From CALVGQ01 sp031551965 (GTDB lineage: Bacteria; Bacillota_I; Bacilli_A; Erysipelotrichales; Erysipelotrichaceae), in NCBI GenBank assembly GCA_031551965.1, contig JAVBMW010000017.1:55242-119241 (forward strand): 64,000 bases of DNA. Reading direction: 5' to 3'. The notes below the pieces were generated by a model that saw nothing but the letters and a program-made list of their open reading frames with translations, was not told where the DNA came from and made no database searches. Both the position numbers and the translations under genes were made by a program. Positions 16,548 to 25,328 of the stretch are shown here, piece by piece; the stretch's first letter is position 1, and each line of letters starts with the position of its first letter.

Positions 16548-17939
16548 ATGTCTACTCGAATCAACAATCAAGCTGAAAAAACAAAAATGATGTGCCTTGA
16601 TCCACTTGAGCGAATCGATTCATTTGAAGAAGTGGCTTTAGGATATACTGATCAAGATGCATTAAATGAAGCGAATCGTTGTTTAAATTGTAAAAATGCT
16701 ATGTGTAAAAATGGCTGCCCAGTAGGCGTGGATATTCCTGAATTTATTGAACAGATAAAATTGAATGATCTTCAAAAAGCTTTTGAAATTATTACAAAAA
16801 ATAATAATTTCCCAAGTATTTGTGGAAGAGTATGTCCACAAGAAATGCAATGTGAAAAAAAGTGTGTTCGTGGAATAAAATCTGAATCAGTTGCGATTGG
16901 TCGTCTTGAAAGATATGTCGCAGATCATGGCAAAAAAAATAGTTTACAGATTTCTAAAACAAATCATAAGGTGGCAGTGATCGGGTCTGGACCCGCTGGA
17001 TTATCTTGTGCAGCGGATTTAATTAAACATCACATTCAAGTAGAGGTATTTGAAGCTTTGCATGAATTTGGAGGTGTTTTAACTTATGGAATCCCTGAAT
17101 TTCGTTTGCCTAAAAATATAGTAAAAACTGAAATTGATCATTTGAAAAAGAGTGGTGTACTCTTTCATCAAAATATAGTTGTTGGAAAAACAATTTCAAT
17201 CGATGAACTGTTTTCAGAGGGTTTTGAAGCAGTCTTTTTAGCAACAGGAGCAGGATTACCAATTTTTATGAATATTAAAAATGAAAACGCAAAAGGGGTA
17301 TTCAGTGCGAATGAATTCTTAACTCGAATCAATTTAATGAAGGCAAATACTGATAATTTCATGACACCATTATATCCAAGCATGCATACTGTTGTGGTAG
17401 GTGGTGGAAATGTCGCTATGGACGCTGCACGTTGCGCTAGACGCCTTAATCGTAAAGTTAGTATACTTTATCGTCGCGGTATAGATGAGCTTCCAGCGCG
17501 GAAAGAAGAGGTCGAACACGCAATGGAAGAGGGGATCGATTTTCATTTTCTTACAAGTCCTATCGAAGTGTTGGTTGATGATCAAAATAAAGTCATTGGT
17601 GTAGAATGTATTAAAATGAATTTGATCGATAGAACTGATGGAGACCGTAGACAAATTGAAGAAATAAAAGGTTCTAATTTTAAGTTTGACTGTGACTGTG
17701 TCATTATGGCACTTGGAACCACATCAAATCCTACATTAAAAGATAATGAACCTAAACTCATATTCAATAATCGAGGTAATATTTTTGTCGACGATTCTTT
17801 AAAAACTTCAATAGATCATGTTTATGCAGGTGGTGATGCAGCAACTGGGGCGGCTACAGTGATTTTAGCAATGGGTGCAGGTAAAAAAGCAGCTCAATCC
17901 ATTTTAAGAGAATTGTGTGTGGAACCGACAAATATGTAA
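16548..17939 (+). CDS. gltA: NfnB/GltA-type NADPH oxidoreductase (glutamate synthase small-subunit-like)
   Basis: A 463-residue FAD and iron-sulfur flavoprotein. The N-terminal Cys-rich region (CLNCKNAMCKNGCPVGVDIP near residues 46-65, then CGRVCPQEMQCEKKCVRG) binds 4Fe-4S clusters. The first dinucleotide fold has VAVIGSGPAGLSCAADL, the second VVVGGGNVAMDAARCARR. The C terminus has the FAD motif VYAGGDAATGAATVILAMG. With the preceding gene it would form NfnAB (electron-bifurcating NADH-dependent ferredoxin:NADP oxidoreductase) or the related sulfide dehydrogenase SudAB. No large glutamate synthase subunit is nearby, so Nfn/Sud is favoured. The current start has AGAGGAAAGTG upstream, in sequence just after the group II intron. 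Confidence 0.85.
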   Translation: MSTRINNQAEKTKMMCLDPLERIDSFEEVALGYTDQDALNEANRCLNCKNAMCKNGCPVGVDIPEFIEQIKLNDLQKAFEIITKNNNFPSICGRVCPQEMQCEKKCVRGIKSESVAIGRLERYVADHGKKNSLQISKTNHKVAVIGSGPAGLSCAADLIKHHIQVEVFEALHEFGGVLTYGIPEFRLPKNIVKTEIDHLKKSGVLFHQNIVVGKTISIDELFSEGFEAVFLATGAGLPIFMNIKNENAKGVFSANEFLTRINLMKANTDNFMTPLYPSMHTVVVGGGNVAMDAARCARRLNRKVSILYRRGIDELPARKEEVEHAMEEGIDFHFLTSPIEVLVDDQNKVIGVECIKMNLIDRTDGDRRQIEEIKGSNFKFDCDCVIMALGTTSNPTLKDNEPKLIFNNRGNIFVDDSLKTSIDHVYAGGDAATGAATVILAMGAGKKAAQSILRELCVEPTNM

Positions 17940-17993
17940 AGTCAATTCTTATAATGCTTAAAAATTATGCTATAATATTTTCAGGAGATTTAT

Positions 17994-20900
17994 ATGGCTG
18001 AAATTAATTTAAAAAATATATTACAAAATGCTGATTTTCCTAAAGAAGATTTAGCATTTTTAGATAATGCAGTAATTAGTGATAAATCGATTTTAACAGG
18101 AGTTGATCAATCTGTAATGAAAGTTTTTTTAACGGTTCATTTTGAAAAATGCATTCCTTTTCATGTCTTATTTAACGTTAAAGAATCAATTCAACAATTA
18201 TTTAGTTGCCCTGTAAAAATGTCTTTTCAATTCGATTCATGCAGTTTGGATTCGAATCAAATCAAACAATATGGTCGTGAGTATGATACCCAACATGGGA
18301 CAAATTTATTTGTGAAATCCAATGCGATCGTTAAAGGTCAAGTTGTAGAGTGTCTAAGCGTTGAAACAACTGTAGTAGAAGAAGGACAACGTCATGTTGA
18401 AGATATTCAAAATTTTATGGCAGCATTTGGAATCGATTATGAATTTACTTTTATTCAGCACAAAATCGAATATAATTTTCAAGATGTTAAATTTGAAGTT
18501 CCTGTCATGACTCAAAAAGCTGCTCCTGTTGAGGTTACTAAAAACAATTATCGTGTTTCTCGTTTAAAATTAAATCAATATCCTGAATTACCTATTGTTG
18601 AATGCACTGAAGAAATGAATCAGATCAAAATAACGGCTAAAATATTCGAAGTTGAAACGAAAGCTCGAAAAGATGGAAAATTGATTGTAAGCTTATCGGT
18701 ATATGATCAAAGTGATGCGATCATTGTGAAATGTTTTGAAGGAAGATATTTCACAGCTGAAGATTTACAGGAATATAAAGTTGGAGATACATGTGCTTTT
18801 TATGGTGCATTAAAAATAGATGGTTTTAGTTTTAATAAAGAGTTGGCATTTATGGCTGAAGCCATTGAAAAATTACCAAATGAAAATGTTATCTTGGATG
18901 ACGCTTCAGAAAAAAGAGTAGAGTTACATACACATACGAATCTATCTGAAATGGACGGTATTTGTAATGTTGAAGAAATCATTTCACACGCTTTTAATAG
19001 TGGCCATCGAGGTGTTGCGATTACTGATCATATGGTAATCCAAAGTTTTCCTAAAGCTCAAGGATATTTAAAAGGTTTAATGAAAAAATCACCTGATAGA
19101 GATTTTAAGTTGATATATGGCGTTGAAATGAATATGGTCGATGAGAAACTTAAAATAATTTATAATCCCAAAGATTTAAACTTAGATGATTGTAAATATT
19201 GTGTATTTGACTTAGAAACAACTGGATTATCAACTCGATATGATCGAATCATCGAGTTTGGTTGTGTTATCTTGGAAAAAGGGATGGTAGTAGGTCGTAA
19301 ACAAATGTTTATTAATCCTGAAATATCTATATCAACACATATTTCAAGTTTAACTCATATTCAAAATGAAGATGTCGCAGATGCGAAAACATTTAAAGAA
19401 GCAGCATCTGAATTACTAGATCTAATGGATGGTTGTGTTTTGGTTGCCCATAATGCATCATTTGATTATGGCTTTATGAATGCTGAACTTGAAAGAAATG
19501 GTTTAAAACCACTAACCAATACTGTAATTGATACCCTGGATTTTGCACGAGCTTTGCATTCAGATCGTAGAAATTATCGATTAGGAAACATTGCCAGACT
19601 ATATAAAGTAGTTTATGATGATGAAGTTGCGCATCGAGCTGATTATGATGCTGAAGTTTTATCTAGTGTTTTTCAGTTAATGATTCAAGATGCAAAGAAA
19701 AAAGATGTTTCCACAGTCATTGGGTTGAATGATCTACAAGATGAAAAATCATATATCAAAGTCAGAAAGTCTCACGTTACAGTTTTAGTTAAAAATAAGA
19801 AGGGGTTAAAAGATTTATTTAACTTAATTACTATTTCACATACGAAAACATTAGCTTTATTTGGTAAAGCAAATTCAAAAAATAATGGTGAAGAGTTCAT
19901 GGCTGAACCAAGAATTCTTCGAAATACGTTAAATGAGTATCGTGAAGATCTTTTAATCGGGACTGCTTGTTATAATGGTGAGATTTTTGAACTTGCGGCA
20001 AATCGAAGTCAAATTGAACTCGAAAATGCACTGGCTTTTTATGATTATGTTGAAATTCAACCACTCGAAAATTATAAACCTTTACTTGCATTTGGAACGA
20101 TACCTAGTTTAGATCGATTGAAAGAAATATTAAGTAACCTGATCGATACTGCTAAGAGAATGGGTAAAATTGTAGTAGCAACAGGGGATGTTCATTATGT
20201 ACTGCCTGAACAAAAACTATTGCGTGATATTTATATTAATGCACAAGGTATTGGAGGTGTTCGTCACCCTTTATATGTATATAATGCAGAACGAAGAAGG
20301 CTCAATACACAACCTGATCAACATTTTAGAAATACCACAGAAATGCTTAAATCATTTAGTTGGCTTGATGAAGTGTTAGCCAAGGAGATTATTATCGATA
20401 ATCCAAATTCTTTGATTGATTTATGTGATCAAGTGTATCCGGTTCATGATAAATTATATACACCTGTAATCGAAGGATCAGATGAAAAACTAAGAGATAT
20501 CTGTTACGAAACCGCAAGAAATACATATGGTCCTCAACTGCCAGAAATCGTTGAAAAACGTTTAGATAGAGAACTAAATAGTATTATTGGAAATGGTTTT
20601 GGGGTAATATATTATATCTCTCACTTATTAGTTAAAAAAAGTAATCAGGATGGTTACTTAGTGGGTTCACGTGGATCAGTTGGCTCAAGTTTTGTAGCGA
20701 CAATGAGCGGAATTACTGAAGTAAATCCATTAGCACCTCATTATGTTTGTCCAAAATGTTTTCACAATGAATTCTTTTTGGACGGAAGCGTTGTATCTGG
20801 ATTTGACTTACCTGATAAACCGTGTCCTCATTGTCAGACTACAATGGTCGGAAATGGTCAAGATATTCCATTTGAGACCTTCTTGGGATTTGAAGGAGAT

Positions 20901-22364
20901 AAAGTTCCAGATATCGATTTAAACTTCTCGGGGGAATATCAAGAATTTGCTCATGCCTATACAAAAGAAGTATTTGGTGAAGAGTATGTTTATCGTGCCG
21001 GAACAATCGGAACCGTAGCACAAAAAACAGCATTTGGATATGTCGCCGGTTATTGTGAAGAAAATGGTATTGAAAATTTACGTGATGCGCAAAAGAAACG
21101 TTTATCAATAGGTTGTGAAGGAGTTAAAAGAACCACTGGTCAACATCCAGGAGGTATTATCGTAATTCCTAATTATATGGATGTTCATGATTTTACTCCA
21201 GTAAACTATCCTGCAAACAATCCTGATTCAGAATGGAAGACAACGCATTTTGAATTCCATGATATTCATGATAATGTTTTAAAGTTCGATATTTTGGGAC
21301 ATGTTGATCCAACGGCAATGCGATTACTACAAAATATATCAGGGATCGATCCGCTTTCAATTCCAATGAATGATCCTGAAACGATGTCTTTATTTTCATG
21401 TATCGATGCATTAAAGGCTGATCCAAAAATATATAGTGAGAAAACAGGTGCTTGCGGACTTCCAGAATTTGGAACTCAGTTCGTTCGTGGTATTTTAGAA
21501 TTGACTCAACCAAAAACATTCTCAGATCTAGTCATTATATCTGGTTTATCTCATGGTACAGACGTTTGGTTAAATAATGCTAAAGATATTGTCGAAGCTA
21601 AAATCGCAACACTTCAACAGGTTATTGGTTGTCGTGATGATATTATGACTTATTTGATACATCATGGTTTAAAACCGAAAGATTCCTTCTTTATCATGGA
21701 AAGTGTACGTAAGGGTAAAGGTTTAAAAGCAGAATGGGAAGATTTGATGAAAGAAAACAATATTCCAGATTGGTATATTGAAAGTTGTAAGAAAATCAAA
21801 TATATGTTCCCAAAAGCCCATGCGGTTGCCTATGTAGTTATGGCAATCCGTATCGCATGGTTTAAAGTTCATTATCCTCATTACTATTATGTATCTTACT
21901 TCACACTTCGCTGTGATGCCTATGAAGTAGAAACGATGATTCAAAATCATGATTTTATTCAAAATCGTTATAATGATATTACTTCGCGACTAAATAGTAT
22001 GGATCGTGAGATAAAGAAAACTGTTTCCAGTAAGGAACAAGCACTTTTAATCACACTTGAAAGTTGCATTGAAATGCAAGCTCGGGGATTAAAAATTGGA
22101 AATATTAGCTTATATGAGTCACATGCTACAGAGTTTAGAGTTTCTCCTCACGATAATAAAATCATTATTCCACCATTTACAGTTGTGGATGGACTAGGAG
22201 AAAACGTTGCGAAATCAATTATAGAAGCAAGAGAAAAAGCTCTGTTCTTATCTAAAGAAGATATTATGAATCGTACACAATTATCAACTACATTACTTAA
22301 GAAACTTGAAAAATTAGGTGTACTAGATGATGTTCAAGACGAAAATCAAATGTCATTGTTCTAA
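17994..22364 (+). CDS. polC: DNA polymerase III PolC-type alpha subunit
   Basis: Main replicative polymerase of low-GC Gram-positives, 1456 residues. Domains in order: N-terminal and OB-fold regions (1-300); PHP domain starting VELHTHTNLSEMDG (about 308); inserted DEDD 3'-5' proofreading exonuclease with FDLETTGL (about 404) and VAHNASFDYGFM; remaining PHP; zinc-binding pairs CPKC and CPHC (about 920-945); and the polymerase palm with VPDIDLNFSGEYQ (about 970), which carries the catalytic Asp pair. The C terminus ends QMSLF, a beta-clamp-binding sequence. A TATAAT at 17971-17976 gives its own promoter, and AGGAGATTTAT precedes the ATG. It is complete and typical. Confidence 0.97.
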   Translation: MAEINLKNILQNADFPKEDLAFLDNAVISDKSILTGVDQSVMKVFLTVHFEKCIPFHVLFNVKESIQQLFSCPVKMSFQFDSCSLDSNQIKQYGREYDTQHGTNLFVKSNAIVKGQVVECLSVETTVVEEGQRHVEDIQNFMAAFGIDYEFTFIQHKIEYNFQDVKFEVPVMTQKAAPVEVTKNNYRVSRLKLNQYPELPIVECTEEMNQIKITAKIFEVETKARKDGKLIVSLSVYDQSDAIIVKCFEGRYFTAEDLQEYKVGDTCAFYGALKIDGFSFNKELAFMAEAIEKLPNENVILDDASEKRVELHTHTNLSEMDGICNVEEIISHAFNSGHRGVAITDHMVIQSFPKAQGYLKGLMKKSPDRDFKLIYGVEMNMVDEKLKIIYNPKDLNLDDCKYCVFDLETTGLSTRYDRIIEFGCVILEKGMVVGRKQMFINPEISISTHISSLTHIQNEDVADAKTFKEAASELLDLMDGCVLVAHNASFDYGFMNAELERNGLKPLTNTVIDTLDFARALHSDRRNYRLGNIARLYKVVYDDEVAHRADYDAEVLSSVFQLMIQDAKKKDVSTVIGLNDLQDEKSYIKVRKSHVTVLVKNKKGLKDLFNLITISHTKTLALFGKANSKNNGEEFMAEPRILRNTLNEYREDLLIGTACYNGEIFELAANRSQIELENALAFYDYVEIQPLENYKPLLAFGTIPSLDRLKEILSNLIDTAKRMGKIVVATGDVHYVLPEQKLLRDIYINAQGIGGVRHPLYVYNAERRRLNTQPDQHFRNTTEMLKSFSWLDEVLAKEIIIDNPNSLIDLCDQVYPVHDKLYTPVIEGSDEKLRDICYETARNTYGPQLPEIVEKRLDRELNSIIGNGFGVIYYISHLLVKKSNQDGYLVGSRGSVGSSFVATMSGITEVNPLAPHYVCPKCFHNEFFLDGSVVSGFDLPDKPCPHCQTTMVGNGQDIPFETFLGFEGDKVPDIDLNFSGEYQEFAHAYTKEVFGEEYVYRAGTIGTVAQKTAFGYVAGYCEENGIENLRDAQKKRLSIGCEGVKRTTGQHPGGIIVIPNYMDVHDFTPVNYPANNPDSEWKTTHFEFHDIHDNVLKFDILGHVDPTAMRLLQNISGIDPLSIPMNDPETMSLFSCIDALKADPKIYSEKTGACGLPEFGTQFVRGILELTQPKTFSDLVIISGLSHGTDVWLNNAKDIVEAKIATLQQVIGCRDDIMTYLIHHGLKPKDSFFIMESVRKGKGLKAEWEDLMKENNIPDWYIESCKKIKYMFPKAHAVAYVVMAIRIAWFKVHYPHYYYVSYFTLRCDAYEVETMIQNHDFIQNRYNDITSRLNSMDREIKKTVSSKEQALLITLESCIEMQARGLKIGNISLYESHATEFRVSPHDNKIIIPPFTVVDGLGENVAKSIIEAREKALFLSKEDIMNRTQLSTTLLKKLEKLGVLDDVQDENQMSLF

Positions 22365-22390
22365 AACCAGAATATAACTTCTGGTTTTTT
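22363..22390 (+). terminator. Terminator after polC
   Basis: 10-bp stem AAAACCAGAA / TTCTGGTTTT with a 6-base loop, then a T run. It overlaps the polC stop codon. Confidence 0.9.
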
Positions 22391-22392
22391 TC

Positions 22393-22447
22393 TTGACAAA
22401 ATGTGCACATTTGATAAACTAGATATTAGTTTGATATTCAAACTAAT
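22393..22447 (+). promoter_or_regulatory. degV promoter and FabT-like palindromic operator
   Basis: TTGACA (22393-22398), a 16-bp spacer and TAAACT (22415-22420) form the promoter. Immediately downstream is a perfect 9-bp inverted repeat, ATTAGTTTG / CAAACTAAT, around ATATT (22425-22447). The core AGTTTGATATTCAAACT resembles the box of the MarR-family fatty-acid regulator FabT (TTTGA-N-TCAAA type). Position over the transcription start suggests repression. Confidence 0.6.
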
Positions 22448-22459
22448 AAGGGAGGATTT

Positions 22460-23299
22460 ATGGCAATACGTATTGTAACTGATTCCACAGCAGATTTATC
22501 TAAAGAAGATGCTGCTTTGAATCAAATTGAAGTAGTACCTTTGAAATTGATGTTTCAAGAAGAAACTTATTTAGATGGCATATCACTAACGAATGATGAA
22601 TTTTATAAAATGTTAGATGAATGTAGTAATTTACCTACAACATCACAACCTACACCAAATGATTATATTGAAGTATTTGAAAAGGCAAAAGAAGCTAACG
22701 ATGACCTAATATGTATTACTCTATCAAGCGCACTAAGCGGAACTTATCAAAGCGCAATGCTTGCGAAAGGGATTGTTGATTATGATCGTATTTTTATTGT
22801 CGATAGTCTTCAAGCTGCAACTTCACTTCAACTTTTAGTTTTGATCGCAAGGCAACGAGTAAATGAAAACAAAAAAACAGAAGAGATTGTCGCAGAAATC
22901 AATGAACTAAAACATAAAGTAACTTTAAAAGCGATCTTGTTTACACTGGATAACTTAGTAAAAGGGGGTAGACTTTCAAAAACTGCAGGTTTTGCAGGAA
23001 GTTTACTTTCAATTAGACCAATCATTACAGTATTAGATGGAAAAATTGAAGTTGTTACTAAAGCTCGTGGTAAGAAAGCAAGCATGGAAGCATTATATAA
23101 TGAAATGATGAAAGATGGGGAAATCGATCATGATCTACCTATGTTATTAGCTTATACTAAGGATAAAAGTAATGCAGTTGATCTACAAGAATACTTATTC
23201 ACAAAGGATATCAATATTGATGGAATCTGTCCTATTGGTGCAGTAATTGGTACTCATGCCGGTCCAAATGCAAGTGCAATTGCTTATTTTAAAAAATAA
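22460..23299 (+). CDS. DegV family fatty acid-binding protein (FakB type)
   Basis: A 279-residue EDD-fold protein that binds one fatty acid; FakB proteins present it to FakA kinase, making acyl-phosphate for phospholipid synthesis. Family signatures are IRIVTDSTADLSKEDA at the N terminus, PTTSQPTPNDY (about 60-70), ITLSSALSGTYQSA (about 88-101), and VDSLQAA. The C terminus has PIGAVIGTHAGPNASAIAYF, whose GTHAGP binds the carboxylate. GGGAGGATTT precedes the ATG. It is a single transcription unit with a palindromic operator, and the next hairpin overlaps the ribosome-binding site of spoIVB. Confidence 0.9.
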   Translation: MAIRIVTDSTADLSKEDAALNQIEVVPLKLMFQEETYLDGISLTNDEFYKMLDECSNLPTTSQPTPNDYIEVFEKAKEANDDLICITLSSALSGTYQSAMLAKGIVDYDRIFIVDSLQAATSLQLLVLIARQRVNENKKTEEIVAEINELKHKVTLKAILFTLDNLVKGGRLSKTAGFAGSLLSIRPIITVLDGKIEVVTKARGKKASMEALYNEMMKDGEIDHDLPMLLAYTKDKSNAVDLQEYLFTKDINIDGICPIGAVIGTHAGPNASAIAYFKK

Positions 23300-23321
23300 G
23301 GAAATAATTACATGATTTAAC

Positions 23322-23360
23322 AAGCTTCTTTTAGACATCATAATGTTGAAAGGAGCTTTT
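23322..23360 (+). terminator. Hairpin after degV that includes the spoIVB Shine-Dalgarno
   Basis: AAGCTTCTTT (23322-23331) pairs with AAAGGAGCTT (23349-23358), one G-U pair, followed by TTTT. It can act as the degV terminator, but its 3' arm is also the AAAGGAG ribosome-binding site of spoIVB, so folding would hide the site. Confidence 0.6.
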
Positions 23361-23363
23361 AAT

Positions 23364-24368
23364 ATGAAAAAAAATATTGTAAGTATACTATTTTTATTTA
23401 CCGTATTATTTACTCAAATTAGTGCGGGTACTACTAAAGTATATTTAGGTGGGGATACAGTTGCGATCCAAGGAAATTACAATGGTGTATTAGTTAGTGG
23501 GATGTATGATTTTGAACTGGATAATACTTGGATCAATACTAAAAATGAAAGTGAACTAAAAGTTGGAGACAGAATCATTTCTATTGAGGATTATGCAATT
23601 CAAGACTTAGATTCTTTATATCATTATTTATCAAAATATCCCAAAAGAAATGCAGAATATAAAGTAACAATTTTAAGAGATAAAATTACAATGATAAAAA
23701 AATTGAAGGTATATTATTCTGAAGATGAAAAATTATTTAAAACAGTACTTTATGTAAAAGATAAAATAAAAGGAATAGGAACAATAACATTTTTTAATCC
23801 AACAAATAATTCTTATGCTGCTTTGGGGCACGAGATTATGGAGAATGATTTAGGGCGTATTGCAGAAATCAGTGCTGGAGACCTTTTACAGGCAACAGTA
23901 AGCTCCATTACTAGAAGTTCAAGCAATAGTCCTGGAGAAAAAAATTGTATAAGTACAGGCATTAAAATAGGTAATATTATTAAAAATACACAATATGGTT
24001 TATATGGTTTCTACACAATGTTACCAAGCAATCGTCAACTTGTAGAAATAGGTTTACAAGAAATTGTCCATAAAGGCTACGCTGTTATGTATACGGTCAT
24101 TGATTCAAATAAGGTTATTCCTGTCAATATCATGATTACATCATTAAATTATCAACCTAATCAAAGTATAAAAGGTATTCAGTTTGAAATCGTTGATGAA
24201 GAAATTCTTAAGAAAACGGGAGGAATCATCCAAGGAATGAGTGGAAGTCCAATCATGCAAGACGGTCGACTCATTGGAGCAGTAACTCATATGATCACAA
24301 GTTCCCCAACAAAAGGTTATGGTATTTACATCGAATGGATGCTTATGGAGTCAGATAATCTAAAATAA
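23364..24368 (+). CDS. spoIVB: SpoIVB serine protease (sporulation sigma-K checkpoint)
   Basis: Forespore-secreted S55 protease that signals to the mother cell during sporulation. The start at 23364 follows AAAGGAGCTTTTAAT and gives a hydrophobic N terminus (NIVSILFLFTVLFTQISAG) that acts as a signal or anchor. A PDZ domain occupies about residues 35-110 (KVGDRIISIEDYAI). The protease domain has the catalytic His in AALGHEI and Ser in GIIQGMSGSPIM, then QDGRLIGAVTHM. At 334 residues it is shorter than the B. subtilis protein, mostly in the N-terminal region. spo0A follows directly, the order conserved in endospore formers. Confidence 0.93.
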   Translation: MKKNIVSILFLFTVLFTQISAGTTKVYLGGDTVAIQGNYNGVLVSGMYDFELDNTWINTKNESELKVGDRIISIEDYAIQDLDSLYHYLSKYPKRNAEYKVTILRDKITMIKKLKVYYSEDEKLFKTVLYVKDKIKGIGTITFFNPTNNSYAALGHEIMENDLGRIAEISAGDLLQATVSSITRSSSNSPGEKNCISTGIKIGNIIKNTQYGLYGFYTMLPSNRQLVEIGLQEIVHKGYAVMYTVIDSNKVIPVNIMITSLNYQPNQSIKGIQFEIVDEEILKKTGGIIQGMSGSPIMQDGRLIGAVTHMITSSPTKGYGIYIEWMLMESDNLK

Positions 24369-24405
24369 TATCATTTTTACCAAAAATTGGTAAATAATTA
24401 ATTTT

Positions 24406-24422
24406 GCCGACATCGTTCGACA
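24406..24422 (+). promoter_or_regulatory. Tandem 0A boxes upstream of spo0A
   Basis: TTCGACA at 24416-24422 is a perfect Spo0A box (TGTCGAA on the other strand), and GCCGACA at 24406-24412 is a five-of-seven match in the same orientation exactly 10 bp away. This is the arrangement bound by Spo0A and implies autoregulation. A bulged hairpin TACGATAGT...ACTATTCGTA follows at 24426-24445. Confidence 0.65.
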
Positions 24423-24470
24423 TTATACGATAGTCACTATTCGTAAAATGTCAATTGTGAGGTTAAGAAT

Positions 24471-25304
24471 ATGACAAAAATCAAAATCCTAGTTGTTGAT
24501 GACAATCAAAATGTTTTACAAGATATGCAAAAGGAAATTCGCACTACTCAACAATTTGAATTGTTAGGTTTGTTTAATGATAGTGAAGAATTCTTAAAAA
24601 AGGCTCCAAAGAAAATTGATGTTTTAGTGTTAAATTGTATTATGCCAAAAGTAGATGGAATTGAAGTCTTGCAGCAAATGAGAACTTATGGTATTGAAGC
24701 TAAAAAAGTATTATGTACATCGAGTTTTACAAATGATACATTAATGAAAGAAATTCAAAGATGTCATGTAGATTATTTTATGTTAAAACCATTTACTTCT
24801 AAGCAATGTTTAAATAAATGTCTTCAAATTATGGATGATTATGATTTAGACGAAAGTTTAGAAGCAAAACATAGTGATCCTTATGCAACAGACAATTTGT
24901 CACCTGAACAAATGCAAAGAGCACAACTTGAAAAAGAAGTAACGGAAATATTACATGAAATTGGTATTCCTGCTCATATAAAAGGGTATATGTATTTACG
25001 TACTGCCATTATTGAAACTTACATCAATGTGGATTTCTTGGGTCAGATCACAAAAGTTCTTTATCCAGAAATCGCTTCTAAATATAAGACAACATCATCT
25101 CGAGTAGAACGTGCAATTCGTCATGCAATTGAGGTCGCATGGAATCGCGGAAATATTGATGCAATTGATGAAATATTTGCCTATACAATTAGTGCTTCAA
25201 AAGCGAAGCCTACTAATTCTGAATTTATAGCTATGATTGCAGATAAATTACGTCTAGATCATAGAATGAAATTAAAACAAAACCATTTGTATAAAGTAAG
25301 GTAA
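24471..25304 (+). CDS. spo0A: Spo0A master sporulation regulator, phospho-acceptor Asp replaced by Asn
   Basis: Master transcription factor for entry into sporulation. Residues 1-120 form a receiver domain: the acidic pair VVDDN (Asp10, Asp11), the switch Ser/Thr region LCTSSF and the Lys of MLKPF are kept. The phospho-acceptor position, Asp in DVLVLDIIMP of B. subtilis, reads DVLVLNCIMP here (Asn55, codon AAT at 24633-24635). The C-terminal DNA-binding domain is very well conserved: EILHEIGIPAHIKGY, SRVERAIRHAIEVAW, PTNSEFIAMIADKLRL. GTGAGGTTAAGAAT precedes the ATG, and 0A boxes lie upstream. It is an intact single gene with a terminator; the substitution needs explanation. Confidence 0.95.
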   Translation: MTKIKILVVDDNQNVLQDMQKEIRTTQQFELLGLFNDSEEFLKKAPKKIDVLVLNCIMPKVDGIEVLQQMRTYGIEAKKVLCTSSFTNDTLMKEIQRCHVDYFMLKPFTSKQCLNKCLQIMDDYDLDESLEAKHSDPYATDNLSPEQMQRAQLEKEVTEILHEIGIPAHIKGYMYLRTAIIETYINVDFLGQITKVLYPEIASKYKTTSSRVERAIRHAIEVAWNRGNIDAIDEIFAYTISASKAKPTNSEFIAMIADKLRLDHRMKLKQNHLYKVR

Positions 25305-25327
25305 TCATTAAAATGATTATCTTTTTC
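25302..25327 (+). terminator. Terminator after spo0A
   Basis: TAATCATT / AATGATTA stem (25302-25309, 25312-25319) followed by TCTTTTTC; it overlaps the stop codon. Confidence 0.85.
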
Positions 25328-25328
25328 T

